From Nectonema munidae (Eukaryota; Nematomorpha; Nectonematoida; Nectonematidae), in assembly GCA_030549495.1 (NCBI GenBank), contig JAUIRK010000681.1, positions 92,087 to 156,086 on the forward strand: a stretch of DNA of 64,000 bases. Reading direction: 5' to 3'. A program made the translations under genes and the position numbers. Positions 34,801 through 46,800 of this stretch are shown in pieces; positions within the stretch are counted from its first letter, which is position 1, and each line of letters begins with the position of its first letter. Below the pieces are notes generated by a model. The model was not told where the DNA came from and ran no database searches. It saw nothing but the letters and a program-made list of their open reading frames with translations.

Positions 34801-37800
34801 ATAAAAGTACTTAAATAATAAAATTGGCAGCAATAAAAAAAAAAGGATCCCTAAAATATTTTCCAGTTTGAAAAGTAAGAAAAAAAAGGTTGCGCAATTT
34901 GAAACTTGTAGTGGTCTGAATGCAGGAAAAATTAATGATTTTTAAGAAACCTGAGTAAGATGGAGCAAGATCAACAGCATTCGGGATGACTCCAGCATTG
35001 GCGAATCCAACAAAGAAGCATTGCACGCACATCAAAAAAACCGTCAGAAATTCGCTATGTGTGGCCCAAGTCGCCGCCATTAAGAAAATACACATTCCGG
35101 TAAACGCTAAAAGTGGGACCATATTATACTTCAGTAAGAATTACTTAAGCCTCTCATAATTCATATCCCCAAACACTTTCAGAATTTATTTACAAACAAA
35201 ACTGACCAACTATCGATTACATCAGAAGTTCTCAGAAAAAGAGTCAATCTCGCTTTTTAGGTCATTTCAAAGTTTCAAGAAGGACGTTGAGGGCGTGTTT
35301 CAGGGGCGGAGACGGAAGGCCCTTAGCCGGAGCTAGATTGGGAGTTAAAATTACTAAAAATATTTTATAGTAAATAAAGTTTTAATTCTCTTTTCACGTG
35401 AGCTTAATTATGCATAATTATTGCATATTAAATATGTTTTAATTATTTAGCAAAACTTGTGGGGTGGGACGAGAAGGGCTACCTTAGCTCCCCCTCCCCT
35501 GCATCCGCCAGGGGTGTTTAGCACCAGAAATCGATAGAATGAACTCTAACTCCGTAGCTCAATAGCTATACAACGATCAATATTCAAGGAATCAAAATCT
35601 TATACTATTGATTTAACCTTTTTTATTCTTACAAATTTAAATAAGTAATGAATAAATCATTTATTTTAGTATTTTTAAAATTTACAAATTTTAATAGAAA
35701 ATTTTAAGAGGATCGTTCAAAAAGGAATCAGATAATGAAAATGAACTTTTCAAAAAAGGTTAAGAATCTGTGATTTACACTCAATAAAAATGTTTATGCT
35801 GGAGGAGAAAAAAATTATTGACGAAAACTAAAACAAAACTTATCAAAATTATTAAATGATCACTATGGTTTCATACTATTATAAATGTGAAAGTAAAAAT
35901 TCTATGAAAGTAAAAATTCATAATCTACAAGCCATAACTCTCAGACTTTTTCTGGTTTAGAATACCCAAAATAATTGTAATCCAGTGAGATAGTGCTTAA
36001 CAAGTCTGCATTAAGTCAAGAGGCTTTTGGGTTAAGTTTTAACTAGTACTTTTTCTAGAATTACAGAAGTAAAATAAGCTGCTATAGATTGATTGCATCA
36101 CTCATTAAAATGTTCAAAAGTAGATTCAATTACTAAGGGAAACGGATTTTTGCGATTCTTTAGGTCTGATTTTGATTCTCATTTTTGGATTTTTTTTTAA
36201 ATAATATGATTCTAAAATGGAATTTCATATATTTAAAGCATACGATGACCAGTTTTTAACTCAAATCAATCAAAATTTAATAAAATGGTCTGCTTTGTCT
36301 GGTACTAACCCACTTCAGCCCAGCATCAGCTTTAACTGACGCAGATTATTTCTTGATTTTAAGGTACTTTTATATGAAATTAGTTAATGTAGATCAATTA
36401 GATGAAATGGATTAAGGGTTGACTATAATTTTGAAGACTAATCTTTTGCCTTCTTTTTCAAGTGGAATAATGTATATTTAAAGCAGACTCTTTTTATTTC
36501 TTGGGACGTTTGTGTCTCCCTATTTGTCAAAGAGTTAACGTGGAATAAAGCATATTTGAGTTAACTTGATTATGAAATAACAAATTGAAAGCTCACAAAA
36601 GGCAGTTAACGATCTTCTAGTGAAGGTAGGAGAGAGGCGAAGCGTCTTTACGCTGAAATTTGCCAAGAATCCCGCCAAAAGTGTTGAGCAGAGCATGCAT
36701 ACGTTGGGAAGAGCTGAGTAGAGACCGTTAGAAGTGATTTTGATGTGCAGAACATCTTTGTAGAATGTGGGCAGGTAGATCAGGATTGTGTACATGCACC
36801 AAGTAAAGCTGGTCAGTGTAATTGTGAATGCCCAAAAAGGTAACGATGTCAATATGGATTGCCAGGGCGGATTTTGATATGCTGCTAACTTAATTGCAAA
36901 TACACTTTGTCAAAACACTCATTTGTCGATCTAAGACCGATACAAGTTATCTGCTTTACGAGTAATCGAAAGTGCGATGATGTTTGTAGGATAAGCGACG
37001 TCATGCCTGCCGGAAAGTTACAAAAAATTCCGAGAAGCAAATAACAGGCCGACATTCAACGAAACCGCCTTACGACGCATTGTTTGAAACGGATCGCAGT
37101 CGTAAGTCGACGAATAACTGCACTTTAAAAATGTTTATTGTATATTACTTGTTAAATATGCCACTAACTCATTTTTACAAAAAGAAAAAAACCTAATCTG
37201 GCTATTGTCACTATAGAGGCAGATTCTTTCTGAGTCTTTGAACTAATTATCCCAATTGCCCTCTCTCTCTCTCTCTCTACTACCATATAAAAATTTTGGC
37301 AAAAAATACAAAATGCCAGGGGCAAAATAAATAGATCGCTTTATATGAGATTGTGTTTTTTCAAGTTTCGGTTAATACACGAATATCTGTATTTCTAAAA
37401 TACTATAGAACACTCAATATGAAAATAGTAAATTAAAGAGACATTATTCCTAATAATGTTTTTGTTCTATAATACATGACTTAATATTTTGGGATGATAT
37501 AATATTTGAAGTCTTATTCACAAAAAAGTCACCATAAAGTGATGATGAATTTAAAAGTCAAAGAAACATGTGTTACAAGATTTCTTTTTCTCACATACAA
37601 TATTTCAGCTAACTCTATTTTTTGCTTTAGAAGTCACCGTATATATTATTTAGAGCTTAAAAATAATCACCAGGTTCACCTCTCTATAAATTTTGGATGT
37701 ATAATTTTAGATATATTTAATTCTTATTTTTCAAAAAAATGTAAATTTTTAATTTTTCACAGAGATTGTCAAAAATGATTTGTCTTATCCTAAAGATGAT

Positions 37801-40800
37801 CAATATCTTCTCTTTATTTGATTTCCTTCATCAGTTAGTATTATATTGATTTGAGTTCATCATTTTTATTTGAATTTCCTCCAAATTTTCGTCAACCTCA
37901 AAATCCGTGAGATTTTTCTGGGGAACAGATTTTTTCTTTGTATAAACCGACTACCGCAACATCCGTCTCCGGTTTTTGATTATGAGAATCTTTAAATAAT
38001 GCCTCAATAATCCGTCAAGTATAGTTACAAAATATTTGTACTTTCTTTAGTAATTGTGAATTACTTGTAATATATATTCAGCTTTGCAAATAGGAAACGA
38101 ATATAAGATCACGTTGTTAGTTGAAGTTTACATTCTCACCACAATGCATGATTACATTGCACTTTCTTACTTCCTATGCAATAAATGAAGAATTCTGTTA
38201 TGTGACAAAGTTAGTAGTCAAAGTTACAAAAAATGTCAACTGTAATGTTATCGTTCATTCCGCCAAAGACTACTTCACACATTCAGCATATGGATTTTCG
38301 GATCATTTAACGTTTCTAAGCCGATTACAGAATATTACAAACACGTCACTTGCGGAGAAAACGATTGAAGGATTTCTCTATGCTCTCCCTCCTCCAACTA
38401 GAAACGCAAAAGATAATAATACCTTGTTATTTTCCATTATCGAGAGGAATATACATCTTTTCCCGTTGGAGGATGTTACCATCTTAAATCAATGTACTAC
38501 GCCTGCTGCATATCTAGCGGTTCATTCCTCATGGGATGCGATTGCTAAACAAACTTAAGGTATAATCTTTGATAGGGCACTTTCAAGCATGTCCGAAGCA
38601 AGATGGATCAAGATTCGCCTCATGTCTCAAGTAGATCCTGTACTCTCATTTCTGAACGAGGAATAGCTGTTGTTTCCGTACTTTTCTATTCCACTGCAAT
38701 CAATTGGAAGTGTTTCTTCATTTTCAGATGCTGAGATTTAGAAAGGTCAGTGGAAGTTCGCTCTCGAAGTGTGAAATGGCCTACAACAGAGATGGTGGAA
38801 TCCGTTCTAAAAAATGAAGAAATTTGTTCCCCAAAGTTGCCTTCATCAATAGATGAAGATATCCTAAATAAGATAGTGGAAGAAATGAACTTGGACAATC
38901 TTGACGAGGAAGATGAACGATTATTATCTATAGATTTTATCAACTTTGTTAAGTCGGACCCAGACACACCTGGATTAGGTGTAAAGATGTAAACCCAGCT
39001 GCAATATCTTCTAAGAAAACAAAGTTTGGATCCACATATTTGGAGGTGGAATTTTTCCACGGTCCTCTCTGACCAGACGATGAATCATAAGCAGCAGAAA
39101 TCAATTCTGGCAACGGCAGTGATTCTGACGATGATTACTTGCACGATGAATCATACGTCAGGTCCAATGAAGATGAGCTTTCTTGGAGTTATACTAAACC
39201 TGAATGAAAGATATGTTAAATTAAAGACTTCAACAAGAGGAAAGCTGAAAGCAGCCTTAACACTTTTACTATACTTTCACTTTACACTTTTACTTAACAC
39301 TTTTACTAATTCCAAAAGAACCGATTCAACTCATAAATTTAATTTGATACTGACTTTGACTCAAATCCCTTTAGAATCTCCGACTACTATTTATAGTTGT
39401 TGGTGTGATACTCCCATTTTACGTTCTTTATCAAAAGCGGAGATCAGAAATTCAGAAAAAGATGTCTCTATCATACTAAAATTACAAGATGATTTAAATT
39501 CACTACCTGATACTTTGCAAACTCCTTTAATTAATTAATTAATTAATTAATTAAGTTGTTTGTGGCGTTCGCACCCATCCTTTCGGATATCGTGGCCCGC
39601 CCGGAATGCTGAGTCCAAGTCTACCTGGACTTTCCATCCCACTAAACGCCTACCGGCCCTTGTTACTGCATAGCTTGTTATATATATTATTTTACAAGAA
39701 TTTATGTTACAATATATAAATACATCTGAGTGAACGATATGAGTGAACGGTTTTTTTCCTTTCGGATATCGTGGCCCGCCCGGAATGCTGAGTCCAAGTC
39801 TACCTGGACTTTCCATCCGACTAAATGCCTACCGGCCCTTGTTACTGCATAGCTTGTTATATATATTATTTTACAAGAATTTATGTTACAATATATAAAT
39901 ACATCTGAGTGAACGATACTATCCTAACACGAACGCTCCCAATTTTGGAAACAAACTTATTGTCTAGTGATAGCTTGATTACTAACCACGTAGAATCGGG
40001 TCGCTAGAGCACTACCTAACCGTAAAAACCTTTGAATTCTTCAGAGGAAGAAAACCAGGGTAAAAAACCGGCACTCAAACTCCTTTTACTACCACATGTC
40101 AGTTGATGAACTGTCAAATGTTGACAGCAATGTGGTGATAGCTCTTTTATTGAACGATGAAGATATTCGACAAATAGTAAACGACTAAAAAAATGACTCT
40201 GATCCCATAGTAGTGAAAATAGCGTAGAGAAGAAGTTTAGTGATTCTCTCAAGTCCAAGGAAAGCTTTTGCTACTGCTATATCGAACAAAATGCGAATAT
40301 GGCTAAAAATCATCTAGATGATTAATGGACTGCAATGCGTGCCTAAGACGAAAACGTGGCAAAAAGGGGAAAGTAGAAAAATGTGAAAGACTTTTTTGTT
40401 AAAAAACTTAAAATAATAAACTATTTTGTTTCCTCTCATTTTTGTCTAAACAATAAATTCGTATTTTAAATCATTGATAATAATTTATCTCGTAATATAA
40501 TAGTTCTACTGTGCTGAATATTGTTTAAATTTCAACCACAAAATATTTCAACGAGAAAATTCAACTTTACAAAATTTCATCGATTGAAATTATGAAAAAG
40601 TAAACTATAAAATGGCAAACAGGCTTTACCAGGCCCTATATTCAAGTTGTGTAATTCGGTGGTATGGGTGAACTGAAGTAGCTTATTTTTGTTTTTTTTA
40701 AATCAAATGCCATGCAAATTGAAAAAAATTGATGATTTTTCCGATCATCCGAGGTTTTACATTGGTTATAATAAAGAAAACTCAAAAAAGACTAAAAGTT

Positions 40801-43800
40801 AATCCCAGATTAGGCCAAACAGGAACTATATTTTCAACAAATGGCAGCTTTAATAAGATTATAAAACTTACCGAGTAAGGGTTATAATGATTAAAAGATT
40901 ATAACTTCGAATAAAATGCTTAAGCAAAAGCATAGACTTCCCATATAACTTTTTAATTTTGAAAACTAAACTTTTTAATTCGCCCACTGTCGATTACGCA
41001 AAGTGTCCAGCAATAAAAAATGTACATAACAATCTAAATGATTCATAAAGTCAATAATTAAAATAAATTCTTTAATATGCTTCATACTTCTTATCGCTAA
41101 CGCAGATTCGACAAAATTATTACTTCACATTTGGTGGAGGATTCGTAGGTGAAATTTTTTGTGGGTTAAATTTTGGTGAGTGGAATAATCTGTGCCTGAA
41201 ATTTTAGTGAATTTGCGCACCACCATATATACACTTGTGATACTCTTCAAAAATTCATTGCAAAATTTATCTAGTTTTATGAGGTATTGTCAACGTGGCC
41301 TTCTCATCTGTTTCTTTGCAAGGTTAATTTCCTCGATTACCCAGTTGGAAAAATCCAAAATAAAGGAAGTATCTAAGATTTATGAAAATTTGCTAATAAT
41401 ACAAGTATGCGAGTTGATTTCTTTCCTAAAATAGTTGTATGCCATAGATGAGATCGCGTTACCTTTCGACGAGTACTTTGCCTTTTGTTCTGTTTGATGT
41501 ATAAAATTTCGTTTTTGTGAATGTAGGGATGGAGATCTGGCGAGTTGTACATGCAGATGCTCGCCATTATCACCCAAAAGAAACCGCATATTCCTGCGAA
41601 TGAACATTGAAACGTGTTTTGATACTTGAATACTGTTTCATTTTTATCCGATTTGAAATAAATCACAAATTTATCATATGCTCCTAAAGGATCCGAAAAT
41701 ATTTATTATAATACAAAAACATACAGTAACTATATTTATTTATTTAAAACTTTTAAAAATGAATTAAACCGTAAAATAGATCAAAAATTAATAAAGCATA
41801 TTGTATTAGTGTACTCGTGTAGGAAATCTAAAGTAGGAAGCAGAGATCTGCAATATAGGCTTTTCGTCATATTAAACAAATATGAAAAATTTTTTTTGGT
41901 CTATCCGAACCGAAGCAGAACAAAATTTACATTTTAAACCCGTGTCCGACTCGTTAATTAGGATTTTCAGTGCAGCAACCCACGGACCCAAATTTTATAG
42001 ATATCTGGTATAGCAAGGTATAGCAATTTTTGGTATGTATGCCAAATTTCCTTCAAAGAAGATTTCAAAACGCGTATATAACTATATATTTAATTAAAAT
42101 GCATAAAAATAGAATACGCGTTGATAAAATACACGCTATTCCAGGCTCATTTCTACTTTTTCAAAGCTACAACTTGGTTGCATTTAAAAATAAGTGTTTA
42201 GTTAAAACTCACCTGTAATATAGAAAATAGAGGGCCAGCCTCCAGCGAATCCATACTCGCAAAGATAGCCTGAGACGAAAACAGATATGATGATGCCCGT
42301 AGGAACTCCAGACATTGCATAAGAGTTGAAGCCGCTCCTCTCAAATATTGGAGTCCAACTGGCAACCAAGTACTGTTGTGTTGGCAGAAACAGACCCTAA
42401 AATTGTAAGTCATACTTGACAAAGATGTAATCCAGTAATTCAAATGTTTCTTTGTTTTCTATTCTGCATCTGTTTAGCTTTTCGTTCAGAAATCAAATAT
42501 AAGACATTTGCATTAACATCCTTCTTTTTTAAAGCGAGTTCTCTTTTATTACTTTAATTAAAATGCTACGCGGAAAAGAGGAAAGAAAAGGATGAAGGTA
42601 AACTGAAAGAGATGAACATAAATAAAAATGGTTTTAAAAGGATACAGCGATTCCAGCATTTTTGCGGATGAGAATTTTAATACTAAGCGTTAAATCTTGT
42701 GAAACGAATTAAAAATAATAATCAAACGTTGTGGAAAAGCAATTGATTGAAAAAATAAACTATAGTTTTATTATTGATTTAAAACGGAGGATACAAGCCT
42801 ACTGTTATTTAACATTTTAAATAATAAAATTTAAAAGTATAAGTAAATTACTCTTCACAAAAGATTTTTCTCAAAAAAATTTTCTTTTTTAGCAAAATCA
42901 TGTTTTAATATTTTTAAAAATTCAACCTTTTTTTAAGAAGTATTAGTATTCATAAATATTTAATAATTCGAAAAAAAAGAAAAACTCTAAAATGGGGTTT
43001 TGTTTAAGCTTCAATAAAGAATCGCGAAATTTTCTATCATATCCGATTCCAAATTCGTATTCTTGAAAAACGGCAGATTATTACAAATGCTGATTCGTAC
43101 TGATACAACTAATTTGGTTCTCGAATATAAAAAGTAGGATAAAATAAGAATAAATAACGTTTAAAGCTATAACTATTTTAAAGCTCTAGAAAAAAGAGAC
43201 GCACTTTATGAATAGAAAATGTTTTAAAGAAATAAGATGTCAACAGCAGTCCTAGCCTAGCTCTTTGAAGATGTGAAGATTCTTAATTGAAAAGGTAAGT
43301 AGATTTAAAATATTAAGTAATAGATAAAAACGAATAAATCATAACAAATTTATTTAGTCCTTATCAAAATATATACAGGAAAGTGTCGCAACCATTTTTG
43401 GCTGTGGACCCCATAAAAAAATTCATAAACCTCATGGACTTCAAATTGCAAAACTTGAGAGTTAGATATGTAAGCTATCAAAAGTTCAAAGTACGTCAAA
43501 TAACTACTTAAACAGAGGTAATTGGTTCATTTAGAAAATATTTTTCTCAATTTAAAAAATTGCAGCCTTTTATTTATAAAATTTATTTAACTAAAAGTCA
43601 AGCATCCTTACTTGGCGAGTACTAAATAAAGCCGGAGCTTGTTTTTTTGTGAAAAATCTAAATTCGTGGTTGTAGTCAATTGAGGCTTAACATAATTTTA
43701 GGCTGTTTAATTAAAATACTGCTCTCTCACATTGATGACGTCATAACTTAAAAGTTAACTTTTTTTTTACTAAAAATTTTAAAATCACAAATTTTTTCAA

Positions 43801-46800
43801 TTAAATTATACAAACATGATTCTCTACTAGCACTTCCATGAAGACGCCAGGTATAATAATTGTTAAAATCATTAATATATTTTTTATAATTTTTTTGTGA
43901 AAGACTAAAGTTTGGTGAATATATAATATGTCTACAATAACCCATGCTTATAATAATTCTAAAAAATATTTTTGATGATCCAAGCTGCTCCTTGAAATTT
44001 ATATAACTTTTTGGGTATATCTCTCACAAAGGCCTTCATGTCGCTTTTTGAAATTTATATTATATTAATTCATATTTTTGTTTTTACAAATATCAAAAAC
44101 CTTTTGAGGATGCTTTCAAGGGGGTCTTGCCAACTCCCACCAAACCCCTACCAACTTGCCCTAATTATTTTTTAATTAATTTGTTAATTTAAATGAGTTT
44201 TTTAGCGAGTTGGTTGGTTCGAGTTAACTGTAAACCCTAAAGCTATCAAAAATTGAGTTTGTGTCACGTACTTGTTGTAATAAACCATTCGACTTTTTGG
44301 ATAATATGCTTTATGAGGGATGTGCTCTATAATCAATATAATTGGATGAAATTAGTAAACATTTTCTATGCTTGTCTTGTTCGTCGTCACACTAACTTTT
44401 CTTTGTTCATAAAAGCTTTCTTCTGATTTTCTTCTTTTACACAGTATTTTTCAAAATTTTTCAATTTCTTGGTAAAATGTTATAACCTTCTACAGTGTCT
44501 CTTTGTGAGTGTTCTTCTTTCTGAATACGTACGGAATTTTATGCAGAGAGGGAGGGGGCGAGCAATTTCTAGTTAGGAGAGGCGTGGGTGAGGGATAGCT
44601 ACAAGAATTTACAAGTTTTTAATGATATACTTGTTATATTAGATATAAATTATTTAGAAAACATACAAATTTAGCATATATAACGCAAGTCTCAAGTGGG
44701 GGGAGAGGGGGCAAAAATTGTTCTAGAAAAGTTTAGCCCCTGACGGTTCCCCTATAGATGATACCCTTTTGCAGTGTCTTACTGGGAGCGCCTATATTAT
44801 TCTCTGAGTTGTATCTTTTCATTTATATATCACGCTGGATGTGTATATGTGTACCCCGACAGTTTGCTTATGGACATTTTTCTTAACGGAGGTTTTCTAA
44901 CGTAACACTTACTCTAAACCAGGGTTGTCCAACCTATTTTCCAATTGGGCCAAATTGAAAGTTCCACACATTCTATCGGGCCAAATGAAAATTTTTTGAA
45001 AAAATAAATAAAAGTGAGATGCTCATGAGAAAAACGTATATTTATTAGTAAACAATTAAACTAAAATATATTTATTAATGTGACTTTTGAAATTGCTTGT
45101 TTTTAATAATCTCTTCAAGATCCAATTCAATTTTAGTGTCTTGAACACGCAAAATATTTTTCAAATGCAGATCTGATAGTCGATTCCTTTCGCTGCATTT
45201 GATATTTTTCATCGAAGAAAATATTTGCTCACAGCATTATGTGCTAGCCCACATAGAAAAGAATTTCATCGCATTATCACAAATTTTGGGAAATTCATGT
45301 AAAGTTACAATCTTTTTATAAAAGCCTGATAATTCTTCTTCTCTATGGATTTCCTTTAAATTTCGCCTTGACTGAATTTCTATCAGTTCTAACTGAAAAG
45401 AACTGTCAGCCTTTTGATATTCAACGTTGAAAGGATCGATGAAAATGTTCAAGTTTTGATTGTCATTCTTAAAATCTTTAAATCTAGCGTCAAATTCTTC
45501 TAACAAATTTTCTAGTAGTTGAACATATATTTTATCAACATCTGTTTTAAAATTCACTCTTTTCGAAAGTTCTTCAAGGTGTACAAAATTGTTTTCTTTG
45601 ATTTGGCATATAAAAAGCCTGATTTTATTTTTGAAGCTTGTGACTCTTTCCAACATGTTTGAAATTAATTGATTTTTTCCTTGTAGTTGAATATTAAGAT
45701 TTGCTAGCAAACCAGTTATATCAGTAAAGAAAGCCAAATGATCCAGCCATTTTTCGTCTTCCAAAAACTCAAAGTTTCGATTTTTTGACTTGAGAAAGAA
45801 TTTAATTTCTGGTATAAGAGCGGAAAATCTTTTCAAAGTTGAAGCTCTGCTCAGCCATCTTACCTTCGTGAAATAAATAACATCTTCAAACTCACTTGCT
45901 ACTTCATTTAAATAATTTTTAAATTCACTGTGATTCAAACCTCGAGATCTAATAAAATTTACAGTTTTTACCAAGTCTGTCATGATGTGTTCCATTTTTA
46001 ACTTTTGAGAGCAAAGTTGCTACTGATGAATGATACAATGATAACTGATGATACTTTCATTTATATATTTTTTTTAAAGTTAACAACAAAGCCATTTTTG
46101 ACTCCTATCATAGATGGAGCACCATCAGTTGTCAACGAAACAATCTTGCTTGCATCAATATTGAACTTCTTCAAACAGTTTTTGACTTCATTATATATAT
46201 CTTCTCCCGTTGTTGTACCTTTCAAACACAAATCCAACATTTCTTCTATTTGTACAAAATTTTCATCAATACCTTTGATGAAAATTGCTAATTGAGCAAT
46301 ATCACTTTGATCAAGGCTTTCATCTAAAGCTAAACTGTAATAACGACATTTAGACAAACTTTTTTTGAGACTATTTTCAGTAAAATTTGCCATATCATCT
46401 ATTCTACGAGAAATTGTTTGATGAGACAGACTTGTTTCGTTGATCAAGTACTGTTTTTGTGGACAATACTCTTTAAACGCAATCATAAGACAGTCTTTGA
46501 TTAGTTCTCCATCAGTCATCGGTTTACCTTTTTTAACATTTTTTTGTGCAATCAAATAGCTCACCTTCAACCCACCATCCATATTTATAACTGTTCTAAG
46601 CAAAGAATTCTGTTGACTAGCCGTTTCTCTTTTGTACTTTTCTAGTTTACTTTTTCTCGTTTCTTCCTCCATTTGAATGAATTCTTTTTTGTGTATAGTG
46701 TCGTAGTGACGTTTAACCTTAGAAGGACGGAGTAGGGCTTTTTTTGGCTAGTAAATATTTAAAATCTCTTTTTCTGATAGAAAAATATAGCTAGTCGATA

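Noticed and set aside
40090-40195. pogo/Tigger-like acidic C-terminal segment
   Set aside because: Only about 30 residues of loose similarity; no helix-turn-helix or DDE core nearby.
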